This document shows positions 47,389 through 59,200 of a DNA stretch of 64,000 nt, in pieces (position 1 is the stretch's first letter; every line of letters begins with the position of its first letter). This DNA comes from Loxodes magnus (Eukaryota; Ciliophora; Karyorelictea; Loxodida; Loxodidae). The position numbers and the translations under genes were made by a program. Below the pieces are notes generated by a model. It saw only the letters and a program-made list of their open reading frames with translations, did no database searches and was not told the origin of the DNA. Where the stretch lies: positions 62,001-126,000 of the forward strand of contig CAMPDV010000108.1 of assembly GCA_946699065.1 (NCBI GenBank), given 5' to 3'.

Positions 47389-47520
47389 ATTTAATATATA
47401 TATTTTAGTTAGTTAAAACGATGTCTTAGCACTATGGAATAGATAATGAAGACTAGCTCATGATTTAATATTTAGATATATATATATTGATATAAAGAAG
47501 CGATTTTGAGTTATAGAAAC

Positions 47521-48063
47521 ATGTCGAATGCACAGATGTTCTGAGAATGATTTGAAAGACTTTAGAAGATTCCTTAATTTAACTATACTAAGCTTATCAA
47601 GGAATATAGGAAAAAAATCCAGATCTTTAAGTTGCGAACTGGTTTGTATAGTTTTCGATATGAAAAACTTTTGTATTAGTAATATGGGAAAATTATGTTC
47701 TGAATATGTGGAGAGACATGTTTAGGATCATCTTTGAATGGTTCTACTATTTGGACTTGTTCAGACATCTTTCTGATAAGTTTCGAAGTTAAAGTTTGTA
47801 AAGACTTATAACATAAAACTAAGGCTGTTTAAGCTAACAATTTCTGTCTAGTCAATAATCAGAAATGGACCTTCTAATAAAATTTGTTCACAGTAATTTG
47901 GAAAGCAAAAGACAATTTTATTAAGAAAAGCAAATAAAATCTGAAAGAGCCTTAGATAGATTTAAGGAAAGATTTTTGAAGTGATGACGAAAGGCAAGAA
48001 GATGTAAGAAACCAAATGAGAAGAGAAGTTTGGGACTAATAAACTTAAACTTATATAAAATGA
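47521..48063 (+). CDS. Element ORF2: 180-residue protein
   Basis: An unbroken frame runs from ATG to TGA: MSNAQMFWEWFERLQKIPQF, IFKLRTGLYSFRYEKLLYQQ, FWICGETCLGSSLNGSTIW, and an acidic/basic C-terminus DDERQEDVRNQMRREVWDQQ. Three of the first ten Trp codons are TGA. The frame has a second in-frame TGA four codons later. No domain recognised. Confidence 0.6.
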
Positions 48064-48090
48064 AGCCTCTGAATTAGATCAGAAGCTTCA
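48061..48090. terminator. Inverted repeat joining two convergent stop codons
   Basis: TGAAGCCTCTGA, a short loop, then TCAGAAGCTTCA: the arms pair apart from one mismatch. The outer TGA on each strand is the stop of ORF2 and ORF3 respectively, and each arm holds a second in-frame TGA. A hairpin could form in both transcripts. Function as a termination or 3'-end signal is inferred. Confidence 0.55.
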
Positions 48091-48450
48091 TACATTAGCT
48101 CTTTTATTAAAGTCAGTTATTCTCATTTTTATTTTATACTCAATAATTACTAACTTTGAATGATTTTTGATGATAGCTAAGCTTTCACCGTGCAACTTTA
48201 TTTTAATGGCATTTTTATGATATTCTACCGTTCTTTTTCTGTAAAAAGAGACAACCATAAATAACAAAAGCATACTCTTTAATTATAGAATTCAAGCCCT
48301 ACTAAAACTAGACCATTTCCTTCAAGACCTTGATTCCAATCTTAAATCTCTCAAGGTTAGATGTATTTCAGACAATTAAAAGGATTGCTTCTGTCTTTCT
48401 TTTAACTTTCTTTATTTTAATACTTTAAATGCTAGATTTAAATTTTTCAT
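48088..48450 (-). CDS. Element ORF3: 120-residue protein
   Basis: Unbroken frame: MKNLNLAFKVLKQRKLKERQ, LTLRDLRLESRSWRKWSSFS, then a hydrophobic MLLLFMVVSFY, and KIKLHGESLAIIKNHSKLVI, ending NKRANV before the TGA at 48088. Basic overall with one possible membrane-inserting segment. Convergent with ORF2, with a 24-bp gap between stops. Family unknown. Confidence 0.55.
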
Positions 48451-48511
48451 TTCGGTATGTTCTAACTAGATTTTTTAGTTTAAATTATACTATTTTTAGT
48501 TATTAAAAAAA

Positions 48512-49404
48512 ATGGAATGAAGTAGGCAGAAAGCACAGTTAAAGGAATCTTTATAGCTCTCAAGTAAAAGGTGCAAATATATCCTAGAAATTCTTGGAAT
48601 AGAAAAGCAATATTAAGGTGCTCATTAAGCTGCAGTTCTAATTTAAGAGGAAAAGCATAGGAAGTAGGCAAATAATATCTTACATTAAGAGAAATTAGTG
48701 AATTCACATTAACGAAGCATATAGATTTTTGTTAAATTTTTTAAATGAAACTGAACCAGCAGGAAGAGATTAAGAGACTGAAACAGTACAATAATAAACT
48801 AACTTAATGAATTAATAAGTAGGAAGTAATCAACTAGAGACTTTTGTCGTGAGAATAAGACCTCGATGTCTTTTTAAATATGAAGAAAAATAAAAGCATG
48901 CAATCCCAAAAATCGATAAATAATTAAGAGAATCTGATGACATAAAAAAAATCTAGCTGAGAAGCAACAACAGTTTCAGAATTAAGTAGAACTGCATAAC
49001 TTAAGAGAAAGTAGAATACAAATTGAAAGGATTAAGACTCAAGATATTAAACCTAGAGAGAAGAGATGCTATTATTGCAAGACGTCACAAAATCAATTTT
49101 ATATGTTTTTATTACTAATTTTGGTTATTGGAAGTTATATAGAAGGAAAAAATGATTGATAGAGAAAATTACTCGAATAAATAGTAGATACTCAAAGAAG
49201 AAAGGACCAAGTTAATGGTTGGAAAGGACTAAGATTAGAATAAAATACCAATGGTAAAGAAAGGATAGATTTACAGCAGCAGATACGCTATTAAAGAACA
49301 TGAACCTGGAGAAGAATCGGACGATTTCAACGAGCTCATATGATGCTTTTGAGACTTTTTATAAACTAATACATGATAAGCCAAAAGAAGGTGATATCAC
49401 AGTA
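48512..49404 (+). CDS. Element ORF4: basic coiled-coil protein, conserved in the short element
   Basis: Begins MEWSRQKAQLKESLQLSSKR at the ATG at 48512. After a frame change at a T6 run near 48738 it continues MKLNQQEEIKRLKQYNNKLT (ATG 48745), EEMLLLQDVTKSILYVFITN and NLEKNRTISTSSYDAFETFY, and runs through the right inverted repeat (HDKPKEGDIT). A similar C-terminus occurs at 15180-15645. Conservation between two copies supports a real protein; function unknown. Confidence 0.55.
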
Positions 49405-49639
49405 ATATATTATTAATATAATTATTATTATATTAAATTTTATTTAGTATTTATAAGTAAAGTATAATTTTTAAGACCATCAAAACTATCTTTCCAAAAA
49501 CGTAAAAAAAAGGCTTGGAAATATCTAGACTTTAAGATTTTTTTTGAATCTTAAAATTTTATTTCTCTAGTTTAAGAAATTATCTATTTCAATTACTATA
49601 TTACAATTATAATAAATGATTAGATGATTCATCCTTTAG

Positions 49640-51558
49640 TAGGATTATCAAATTTTAGTCAAGTTTTAATTGAATTATCAAATTTTCAGTTCTGCTTATA
49701 AATTATTTTGGATAACTTTCTCCCTATTCTTTCTCTTCAGCTTAATCTTCTTCTGCTTTTTTAGGATTTCGCTTCATGTAGCTCCTTTTATAAATTTGCT
49801 TATTAATATATTATTAGCTTTCGTTAATGATTCAGTAATTTCATTCCTTGAACAAGTTTTTCTTTAAATCTAACCTTATTATATGCAATTTATTCGACTC
49901 AATAGCTCCTAATTTTTTGTTCTTCACTCTTTAAGTTTTGTAAAAATATTAACACTGTCTTTTCAGGTATCCTTTGCTCTTGCATTATCAATATCTTAAT
50001 ATATTTCTCTGCTAAATCAATTAAGTTGGCTTTTACTCTTTTTCAATCTCTATAGGGTCCCCATTGCTTTAGTTTTATTAGATTAGTGTTTATATTTATA
50101 AGATGAATCAGTTAAGTCGCTCTTTCTTTTACTTTAGTTGAAGTTTATCTCATACATTTTTGATTTGCTGCTCTATTAAAAGTATGAGATATTTAGAATG
50201 AAACTGAGAATTTCTTTTCTTTTTTTAGATTTAATGAATATCCGTTAGAATCTTAAATTCAGCCTAGTTGTTTATTTTAACTCCATCAATATACTTCCCT
50301 TTTTCCTATAAAAAGTATTTTTAATAATTAGCTATGAAGTGTAATTAATTAAAGCAGAATTAGAAAATTTGCTTGTAGATACATATTAAACTAAATTAAA
50401 TGCTTGGGGTATTTTTAACTCTTTCCTACCATCTTCTAGATTACGCTAGAAGTTAAATATAAAAGTTTTTTAAATATCTGCATATTTTCTCCTTGCTATG
50501 CATATGGTTTTTTTATTATTCTTTCAACTAGATAATGATTGGTATATTTTATGCTTCAGAGATTGTTGAGTATAATCTTTCCCTTTATAGTTATATCTGA
50601 TTTAGTCTCTTCATTTTTTCTCATTTTTGTGTTTCTAGTTTAGATTAAATGATTTTTTTTCTCCTTCATTATCATTGGATTCTTTCCTTATTCTCTTAGT
50701 TCCATTTAATGCTGAAATTTTTTATTTTCTACTATTTCTTGTTCCTTATTATCCAGTTCTTTCTGCTTCCATTACTAGTTTAATGATTGACTGTTTTGGT
50801 TTTTTTAAATATTTAAGAAAATGTTAAAATTTCTTTCTTGGATTATGAGTCCCGACTCTGTTTCAAGCTTTTCCATAAGTTTCTTATTATATTTTTTTAA
50901 CTTTTTGACCTATTGCTGAAGATCCAGCACCATTTTAACCAATTAATCATACCTTACTATCTGCTTTGTGATGAAATAAGATATTAAAAAATAAATTATA
51001 TTTTAGCCTATTTTTTAAACTTCTCTTTTGATGTGGATGATTCGATTTGAAAAGCGACCCTTTTGATGCTCTTTTCCTGGTCCTAACCTCTATATGATGT
51101 TATTATCCCTTATTTTTTTGAAACCTCCAAAAATTCTGAACTAAATCCTGGATCTTTTGCTTATTTTTTTCATCTTTTATTCCATTTTTTCTAAGCAATA
51201 CTTTGCCATCAGTTCTTTTTTCACTTACCCATTTATACTTTTCATAAATTTATTTCAAACTCTCAAATTATCTTGAATATAAAAAATTCCTTTTATAAAA
51301 TAATTATATTCAGTAAATATTATCCACTATTTCCTATTATATCTTCTCATATTTTTAGTCTCTTTTTAAATTTTTAAGCCAATTATTCATAAAATTTATT
51401 CTGTCAACCTAAATTTCTCTTGTTCTAAAAGGTGAGCAAAAACAATTTTTTATTTTTGCCACTATTACGTACTACCCGTACTCTTCATACTTATTCTTTG
51501 CTACTTGATCTTTATATTTTATCCATTTATTCTTCATTTTTAATTTGTTTTACTTCAT
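49640..51558 (-). CDS. Large coiled-coil protein
   Basis: The ATG at 51558 gives MKQNKLKMKNKWIKYKDQVA. The frame continues to about 51.0 kb (YGQYVIVAKIKNC, TDGKVLLRKNGIKDEKNK), then in another frame MVLDLQQQVKKLKKYNKKLM, ELDNKEQEIVENKKFQHQME and QREKIILNNLWSIKYTNHYL. It ends in sequence such as SREEDQAEREKVIQNNLQAE near 49700. About 620 residues, Lys/Gln-rich, heptad-like. The strand is strongly purine-rich. No motor or known domain seen. The 3' end abuts the element. Confidence 0.5.
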
Positions 51559-51559
51559 A

Positions 51560-52740
51560 TTAACACTTCTCTTGTTCCCACTCCTACCATTCTCTTACCC
51601 AGATACTATTTCTCTCTTACATAACTTTGCCTATCTCAATCCTTTCTCACCTCTTTGATTTCTTGCTTTTTTTATTAAATTTCTCAATATTTCATTTATC
51701 CTTTATTTGTAGTTTATTTGACTTTTCAAAATTCACTCTATTATCTTATTCTCCTTCATACTCTATTTATCATTAATTTTTCCCTTCAAAGAATAGAATC
51801 TCCTCCTGATCCCTTTTCTTTTACCTTTCTCCCTTTTTACTTTATTTTTTATTTAATTATTCAACGGTAGCCAGCTTAATTAATTTTATATTGCATACAA
51901 TATTTTAGCATTATTCCATTTATTGATATTTAATTCTTAAAAAATTTGAGGTATTTAATACTTTATTTATTTTATTTAAATATAACTATTTTTATTATAT
52001 TTTAAGTTCTATTTTAATGTTGAATACTTATCTTGGATTAGTTTCATATTCCATTCTTCCTCCATCTTCACTCTCTCAAATTCTCGTTCATTTCTGCCTA
52101 TCATGCTCTTAATTATAAAACTTGATGGATCATCCTATGAATTTTTAACTCTTTACTTGATAACTCTTTCCTAATATAAATTGTCTCATTTCCCTCTGAA
52201 AAAATATATTATTTTCTTTAAGTTCTTGCCTTCCCACTATTCTCTCATTCTTTTTTTTAAATAATTTCTCTTTCTTCTTTCTCTGCCTCATTTCATCTTC
52301 TTTCTCTGCCTCATTTCATCTTCTTTCATTCCATCCCTCTCGTTACCTATAATAAAAATTGCAAAGGATAAAAACACTCTCCCACTTTTCACCTTTTTTC
52401 ATATTTATTAATTTTTTTTCTTAATCTTCATTCTTTCTTCTTTTATTCCCTAATTAACACATTTTTTTAATTTACTTTTTATCAATTTTCTTATTTTATC
52501 TGATCATTTCTCCTTTTTTTACTTTCTCTAGTCTCTCTCACTAAATTATTTAAAATCCCTACTTCTTATTAAATATTTTTATTTGTTTTTCTTCTTTTAT
52601 TTTTCTATTACTCTTTTCAAATTCTCTCCAATCCTCTCTCTCTTCAAGCTTTTATTTCTAGCTTTTAACCTTCTTTCATTTTATTTTCCTTCTTTTATAT
52701 CTTTCTTCTTTTATTAACTTTGGCTTAGTCTCTACTTTTG
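51560..52740 (-). CDS. Charged coiled-coil region containing the shared C-terminal tail motif
   Basis: Very purine-rich minus strand. 52140-52020 reads DDPSSFIIKSMIGRNEREFE followed by RVKMEEEWNMKLIQDKYS, matching the tail that follows the WD40 repeats in the NLR-like genes at 53.9 and 62.2 kb. Around it are Lys/Glu/Gln-rich stretches (KEVRKDWDRQSYVREKQYLG; KWKKVKSQKQKLEEREDWRE). It may be the C-terminal remnant of another NLR-like gene or the start of the coiled-coil gene downstream. Limits uncertain. Confidence 0.4.
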
Positions 52741-52859
52741 TTACTGATTATTATATATAATATAATTTAAATAGGGTGGAAAGCCCTTTCCTTCGGATGC
52801 TACTTGGAGGCCCAGCAAGGTAACAAAAAAATGAGCGTACATTTAAAAATGTTTCGGCA

Positions 52860-52930
52860 TTAAATAAAATTAATTTAAAGAGCTGAGCACCAACAAGAGT
52901 GCTACGCTCTCTATAATCCAATTTATTTAT
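52860..52930 (+). repeat. 70-bp hairpin repeat, copy 1
   Basis: ttaaataaaattaatttaaa followed by AGAGCTGAGCACC, a short loop and GAGTGCTACGCTCT. AGAGC pairs with GCTCT and AGCAC with GTGCT. AT-rich flanks are nearly identical to copy 2. Confidence 0.75.
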
Positions 52931-53195
52931 ATAATATTTTAAATAGGGAGAAATAATACTCCAACTGAGGCTAACTTAACTCATAGTATCAGGAAGTATT
53001 TCAGGAGTAATAAACTAAGCAAGAATCTTGACAGAAGCCAAGAAGAAAGATCTGGAGGCATTGAGTAACGGTTTTTGAAAGACGCCAGATAATTAGATAT
53101 ACAGGAGCATCACTCTTAACATTTTCTATTAGAAGACAGAATTTCCGAAGGAGTGAAACGCTGGAGGAAATTTCCAATGTGAAAGTCTATTAACT

Positions 53196-53270
53196 TTAAA
53201 TAAAATTAATTTAAAGAGCTGCGCCCATCGAGAGTGTGCTACGCGCTCTATAATCTAGTTTATTTATTTA
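53196..53270 (+). repeat. 70-bp hairpin repeat, copy 2
   Basis: Same layout as copy 1: AGAGCTGCGCCC, loop, GTGTGCTACGCGCTCT. The outer AGAGC/GCTCT stem is kept while inner bases differ on both sides, a hint that pairing matters. Confidence 0.75.
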
Positions 53271-53689
53271 TTTGTAAAAAGAACGTGGATGATGGCCACA
53301 GACTGGAGAGATAGTAGGGAATCCAGTGCAGTGTATATTGTGTTGCGAGTAACTCGCACAAGATGACACCATGAATAAGAGTGCACAAGTTCGGAAGAGA
53401 AACACCTATGTCCGAGGGTCCTCTCTAGCTTTATGAATGTTTAACTGACGGTGTGCTCCTAATCAAAGCTCTAACAGCTGGCATAGAATCTAGCATATTG
53501 TATGGTGGAACTACATAATTTAATCAATTTCTAATTCTTATTTGGAATTCATTTTAGAAAACTGATACATTTGCAACAAGAATTAAGGATATGGCAATAA
53601 GAAGATTCCCCATTTGAAGAAACCTACATATCTCATTTGATATCTATACTGCGATAAATAGATAAATGAGAGCATTTAAATTAATTTTA

Positions 53690-53735
53690 ATAATTAACAA
53701 GTGAAAGCCTATAATGGTGATATCACTTTAATTAT
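53690..53735 (+). repeat. Isolated terminal-repeat-like end
   Basis: CTATAATGGTGATATCACTT, read in reverse, gives AAGTGATATCACCATTATAG, resembling the ends of the elements at 46727-49403 and 14157-15650. No matching left end was found nearby. Confidence 0.4.
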
Positions 53736-53889
53736 TCATTATTTATACCTTTTTACAATATTTATCAAATACTTTTATGATAGATGCTTTTTAATTAAAT
53801 TATTTACCTTAATCTTTACTTTTTATTTAATTTTATTAATTAATAAGTTCCATTTTATTTTAAATCTCATCCTAATGAAATATATTTGT

Positions 53890-56240
53890 CTTGAATTAGT
53901 CTCTTATTTTTCTCCTCCTCCATCTATACTCCATTGAATTCACATTCATGTATTATCAATCCACTCCTTCCGATCATTCTCTAGAGTATAAAATTTGATA
54001 AGTTATTAGTTGCTTTTGCTTTTTTTCTTAAATTTTTATCGTCTTATCCTCAATCCTAATATTATATATTTGTTGTCACTTGTAATCACCACAGTTAAAA
54101 CAAACCAAGTATGACTCTATAGTTTCTTTAATAGATTTCCTGTCTCCATATCTCAGATTTTGATTGTTTAATCATTACTTCCTGATACGATATACTTATT
54201 ATCACTTGTTAATGCCAAAGATGTAACAATATCAGTATGACCTTATAAGGTCTTAAGTAAATTAGTTGATTCTATATCTCAAATTTTTATTATTTTATCT
54301 TAACTTCCTGATACGATATACTCATTATCACTCGTTATTGCCACAGTTAAAACAAACCAAGTATGACCTTATATACTTTCTGATATTACATATTTGTTAT
54401 CGCTTGCTATTGCTACCGATGAAACAGATTAATTATAATCTTCTAATGTCTTTAGTGATTCCCTGTCTACATTTCTTAAACTTTTACTGTTTCATCACGA
54501 CTTCCTGATATTATATATTTGTTATCATCCGTTACCATCACTGAGAGAACTCCTGAAATATGACCTTTTAAGGTTTAAAGTAGATTTCCTGTTTCCATAT
54601 CTCAAATTTTAATTTTTTATCTTCATTTCCTGAAATAATGTGCTTGTTATCACTTGTTATTGCCACTGATAAAATAGATGCAGTATGACCTACTAACGTT
54701 GGCATTTAGCCAAACTTAACTTAACTCATGTTTGCATTATTGAAATTGCAATTCCTTAATCATGATCTACTGAAATTCACTCTATTCAGATTAGCATTCA
54801 TCAAATCACAACTATCAAATACTAAATCACTCAAATCTGCTTCAGAAACTTAAATATCCGAAAGATTCTTCTAACTAAACTAATAATTCATCCAATTCAA
54901 TAATGTTATACAGTTGGTTGCTGCTTTTTATAAGCTTTTATTTAACTTTGTCTGCTTTACTATCTCCAACAGATTTAGCTAGAATTCACTTGAACTATTA
55001 ATCTTCCTCACAAACTATTAGATCTCCTTATTGTCTACTATGGTGAACTTATTTATACAGTGATTCTCTATTGTGTTTCTATTCTTTTCTAGATTAAGCT
55101 CTAAATTTACTATATCCCTCGCCACATAGTAATCACTTATAGACGCTTGAATAAACTCAAACCTCTTTGTTTTATTCTATCCAAGCATCCTATGTGGTTG
55201 GAACTTTAAGTTATTTGCTAAATTCATTCTTAACTAGTTTAATCCATACTCTCTAACTCCAACTGATTCTTTAGCAATTAGTATGCTGCACTTTTTTATA
55301 ATCCTGGAAAAGTTCTCTTTACTATTTGATTTTTATACTGTCGTAATCAATATTCTCTAACTTTTCCTAAGTCTTTTCATTCCACTTATTTATAAAGATT
55401 TCATATATCTTTGCCTTTTATACTTTTAAGTTAGTGCTACTCTATAAATACTTCATTATTTCTTCTTCACTCATGCATATATAAAGCAAAAAAGGGTTAT
55501 TTAAAATCTCCATCAGTCCTAGAATGATTTATATCAAGTTAATTACTTCTCTTACCTTTTCTTTCTCTTGGTTTAGTTATCAATTTCAGTTCTACTGTCT
55601 ACCTTATTTCTCAACAACTAGCCTTATGTATTATTCTATTAACTTTTGATCAAAAGGCTTTATATATAACTCTTCCAGCTCTTATATACAAGCTCTTTCG
55701 CTTCTGTAAGGAGAAAAGAAATTTTTATAATTTCCATCTGTTAAGGCATAGTTGACTCTACATGTGATTATATACTTTGCATAAGGATATTTAAGGTTCA
55801 TTTTGCTACTATTGAAGATAGCTTTATACTATCCCAGCTCATCGTATGCATCAAATAGAAACAATATCTACCTATACTGTAATAGCTCTTTAAGGCAGAT
55901 TTTATTAGGTTACCCTAAAACTGTTTTATAGCTGGAAGAAACACGTAAATGGGTAAAAATTAATGCTTTTACTTCAGATACTTTAATGCTAAAGTCTTTA
56001 TAAATAAAGATTTTACTGAACCTGAATCTCCCAGTAGTAATAGTCTTGTTTTGCTTTAATTATCTAAAAATTTCTAAATTTCATCTTAAAGATCATTATA
56101 GGTCTAGGAACTGGGATTAGGAGCACATAGCAAACTAACGTAATATTCTTACTTCTCCCCAATTTCCTCTTTCAAAAACCTTATCATATCTAAATAGATT
56201 TCACTGCTAATTCCTTTAAGTGCCAGTTAATTCTCTTCTA
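53890..56240 (-). CDS. NLR-like STAND protein C (NACHT, pentapeptide-like, WD40), fused downstream of gene D
   Basis: Domains read from 56240 down: linker FLKEEIGEKQEYYVSLLCAP; Walker A GDSGSVKS (56025), with Val where Gly is usual before Lys; Walker B LFLFDAYDELGQYKA (55860); IITCRVNYALTDGNYK (55780); helical C-terminal NACHT part; pentapeptide-like ADLSDLVFDSCDLMNANLN (54830); about five WD40 units with TGA at the Trp in most; tail RMIGRSGLIIHECEFNGVQ then KRLIQDKYISL (53960). It has no own N-terminal helical region: the sequence continues straight from the WD40 array of gene D. Frame changes occur at A/T runs. Confidence 0.75.
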
Positions 56241-56244
56241 GATC

Positions 56245-59200
56245 TTAATTTTTGATTCAACTTCTGATATTATATTCTTATTATCACTTGATATTACTAC
56301 TGAGTAAACTCAAAAATTATTACCATTTAATTTCTTAAATAGATTCCCTGTCTATATATCTCAGACTTTTATTGTATTATCTTAGCTTCCTGATATTATA
56401 TACTTGCTATCTTTTGTAATCGCAACTGATGTTACAAAATCATTATGCTCTTCTAGAGTTTTATATGTCTTTTCTGTATCCATTGTTCAGATTTTTATTG
56501 TTTTGTCTCCACTTCCTGATATTATATATTAGTTAAAACTATTGATGTAACAATTTAGTGTGTTCTCTTAATGTAATAAGTGTATTTCCTGTCTTACTAT
56601 CTCAAATTTTTATTGAATTGTCCAAACTTCCTGATATTATGTACTTATTATCATTCGTTACTACAACTGAGTAATAGACTTAGTATGACCTTCTAACATC
56701 TTATTAAGATCACCTGTTATTATATCTCAGACCTTTACTATTTTATCATGATTTCCTGATACTATTTACTTATTATCCTTCGTTATCATTACTGAATTTG
56801 CATAACCAGCATGACCATCTTTTGTTTTAATCAGATTACCTGTCTTCATATCTCAGATTTAAATTGTTTTTTCTTCACTTCCAGAAACTATAAATCTGCT
56901 ACACTTGTTACTGCCACTGAAACAATAGCATTAATATGACCTTCTTGAGGTTTAGCTAGAATATCTATCTCCAAATCTCAAATTTTTATTGTTTTATCAA
57001 AACTTCCTGAAACTATAAATTTATTATAATTTGTTATCGCTACTGATGTAACTAAATCAGTTCGACTTTTTAATGTGTTAAGAAGATTTCCTGTCTAAAA
57101 GTCTCAAATTATTATTGTATTATCTTTACTTCCAGATACTTTATTCTTGTCATCATTTGTTATTGCGACCGAAACTACAGCATCAGAATGACTATTTAGA
57201 TTTTTAATTAGATTTCCTGTCTATAAATCTCAGACTTTTATTGTTTTATCATAGCTTCCTGATACTATATATTTGTTATCTTTTGTAATCGTAACTGATG
57301 TTACATAATCATTATGTCCTTCTAACGTTGACATTTATCCAAAATTAACTTAACTCATTTTCGCATCTATGAATTTGCAATTTCTAAATCAGCCTCTACT
57401 GAAATTCACTTTAGTTAGATTTGAGTTATTCAAATCTGCCATATTAACTTGAATATTCGATAGATCCTATTATATAAACTGATAATCCATTTAATTCAAT
57501 ATTGTTATGAAGTAAGTATCAGCCATTTTCAAATTCTTATGCTTTTTTGTCAATTTCACTATCTCCAAAAGATTTTGCTTCATTATCTCAGAATTGTTAT
57601 TCTCTTTGACAAACTATTAGACCTCCTTATTGTCGACTATATAAAACTTATTTATAATTGTGATTATCTAAAATGCTTAAATCCTATTCGAAATGCTTTT
57701 CTGAAATCACTATATCCTTCGCCACATAGTAATCTCTTATGGAATCATGACTAAACTCTAACTTCTTCTTTTAATTATCCTCTTTTATCTGAATCAAACA
57801 TCTGATATGATTTTAACTTTCAAAAATCTGCAAAATTCTATTTCCGTTAATTTACGAAATTTCTTCTCAATTTATCTTGCCAGTTAATATCTACCATGAT
57901 TTTTTTATTTACACCTCTTCAAACAATTTCTAATTTTATTCTTTTTCCTCCTTTTCGCCTCTATATCCTTCTAGATAATATAAAATTCTTTCCTTTCATA
58001 GATTTATATAAACTAAGTTGCTTCTGATTTAGTTATTTACTTATAACTTCTACCATTTAAGTGTTCTACGATTGCTTGCTCCTTTAGACAGATATTTAGT
58101 AAAAATGGATTAGTTAATATTTCTACTAACCCTGGAATCTTTTTTGATAAAAGCCACTATTTCTCCAACTGATTTCCATTTTATTCTCCACTCACTTTAG
58201 TTCTATTTTCGTACTTAGCTTTATTCTTAATTCTACTACTTTAGCACTCGTTAAACGTGTTCTTCTATATGATTGATATTAAAGGGTTTAACGAATAGCA
58301 CTTCTAACTCTTTATTCTATGCTTCTTCATTTTTATAAGGTGAAAAATACTCCTTATAGTTTTGAGCTTGTAAAGCATACTTTATTCTACATGCTATTAT
58401 ATACTTTGAAGAAGAAAACTGCTACTTTTACTTGCTGACTTCATTTATTTTTTATACTGTCCTAGTTCATCGTAAGCATCGAATAAGAAAAACATTTTCT
58501 TATTGCTTATCTATTCCTAAAATCAATGTTCTAGCTAATTAACACCTATTTCACAAAATTATCCTCAATGGCTTTAACTGAAGGAAGAGATATATATACT
58601 GGTAAATATTCATGCTTCGTAGTTAAGTAATCTAAAGTTAGTTCCTTCACGAATAAAGACTTTCCTCCTCCTGAATTTCCAAGTAGTAATAGACCTGGTT
58701 TTGCTAATCATCTAAAAAGTCCTGAATTTCAACCTCTAGGTCTCTCTATTCTGCTGAAATCTCTTTAAATGCACAAAATAAACTGACATAGCATTCTTTT
58801 TTCCTCCTATCTCCTCTTTTAAGCCATCAATCACTTTTTAATAATTCTCAGCTTTAATCCTCTTAATCTCAAGCCAATTTTAGTTTATTTTCTGCTTAAA
58901 AAAAGCTAAATTTTCTGGCTTTGCTATCAATGCTACTATTACTTGTTGTTCTTTCGTTTTTTAAGCTTTGTTGTTTGCCTTATTCCTGAAAATATTTTTT
59001 GTAACTATAGCAGCTTCATTGATACTTTTATTATTTAGCTTCATTAAGCATTTTAAAGCTTAATACTGTATTCTTCAATCTTTATCTTCATATAATTATT
59101 CTAAGAATTTGCATGAATTTTGCTTCAGTTCAATACTAGCTTTAGTGCTTTTAAATATGCTTTAAAGTAAAAGCAAGCTCTAAATCTGATTTTCTATTCT

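Larger units (their letters stand above)
46727..49403. mobile_element. 2.7-kb element with terminal inverted repeats and four ORFs
   Basis: Left end TTAAAGTGACCTCACCTTTA and the reverse of the right end TTACTGTGATATCACCTTCT align over about 30 bp (GTGAyvTCACCTTywTTTGG). Inside are four coding frames: minus, plus, minus, plus. Related ends occur at 14157-15650 and near 53717. This structure fits a DNA-transposon-like or other inverted-repeat-bounded element. None of the ORFs shows a transposase motif I can name, so movement is inferred from the ends and the second copy. Confidence 0.6.
52762..53520. other. Hairpin-rich, GC-raised island of unknown nature
   Basis: Base composition and complexity jump compared with both sides. 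Visible hairpins: GGAAAG-cc-CTTTCC (52778), GTGG-atgatgG-CCAC (53285) and TGCGAG-taa-CTCGCA (53343). It contains two copies of a 70-bp repeat (52860-52930, 53196-53270) and two copies of TTTAAATAGGG near 52767 and 52940. It could be structured RNA, a compact element, or short coding exons; under this code openness does not decide. No match to tRNA, rRNA, snRNA, SRP or RNase P was recognised. Confidence 0.5.

Noticed and set aside
48480-48707. Hydrophobic minus-strand ORF in the standard code
   Set aside because: The plus strand is purine-rich and codes for ORF4 (MEWSRQKAQL...), making this antisense.
53281-53520. Group I intron or known structured RNA
   Set aside because: A CACAGACT string recalls the R element of group I introns, but the matching core elements are not present and no other RNA family fits.
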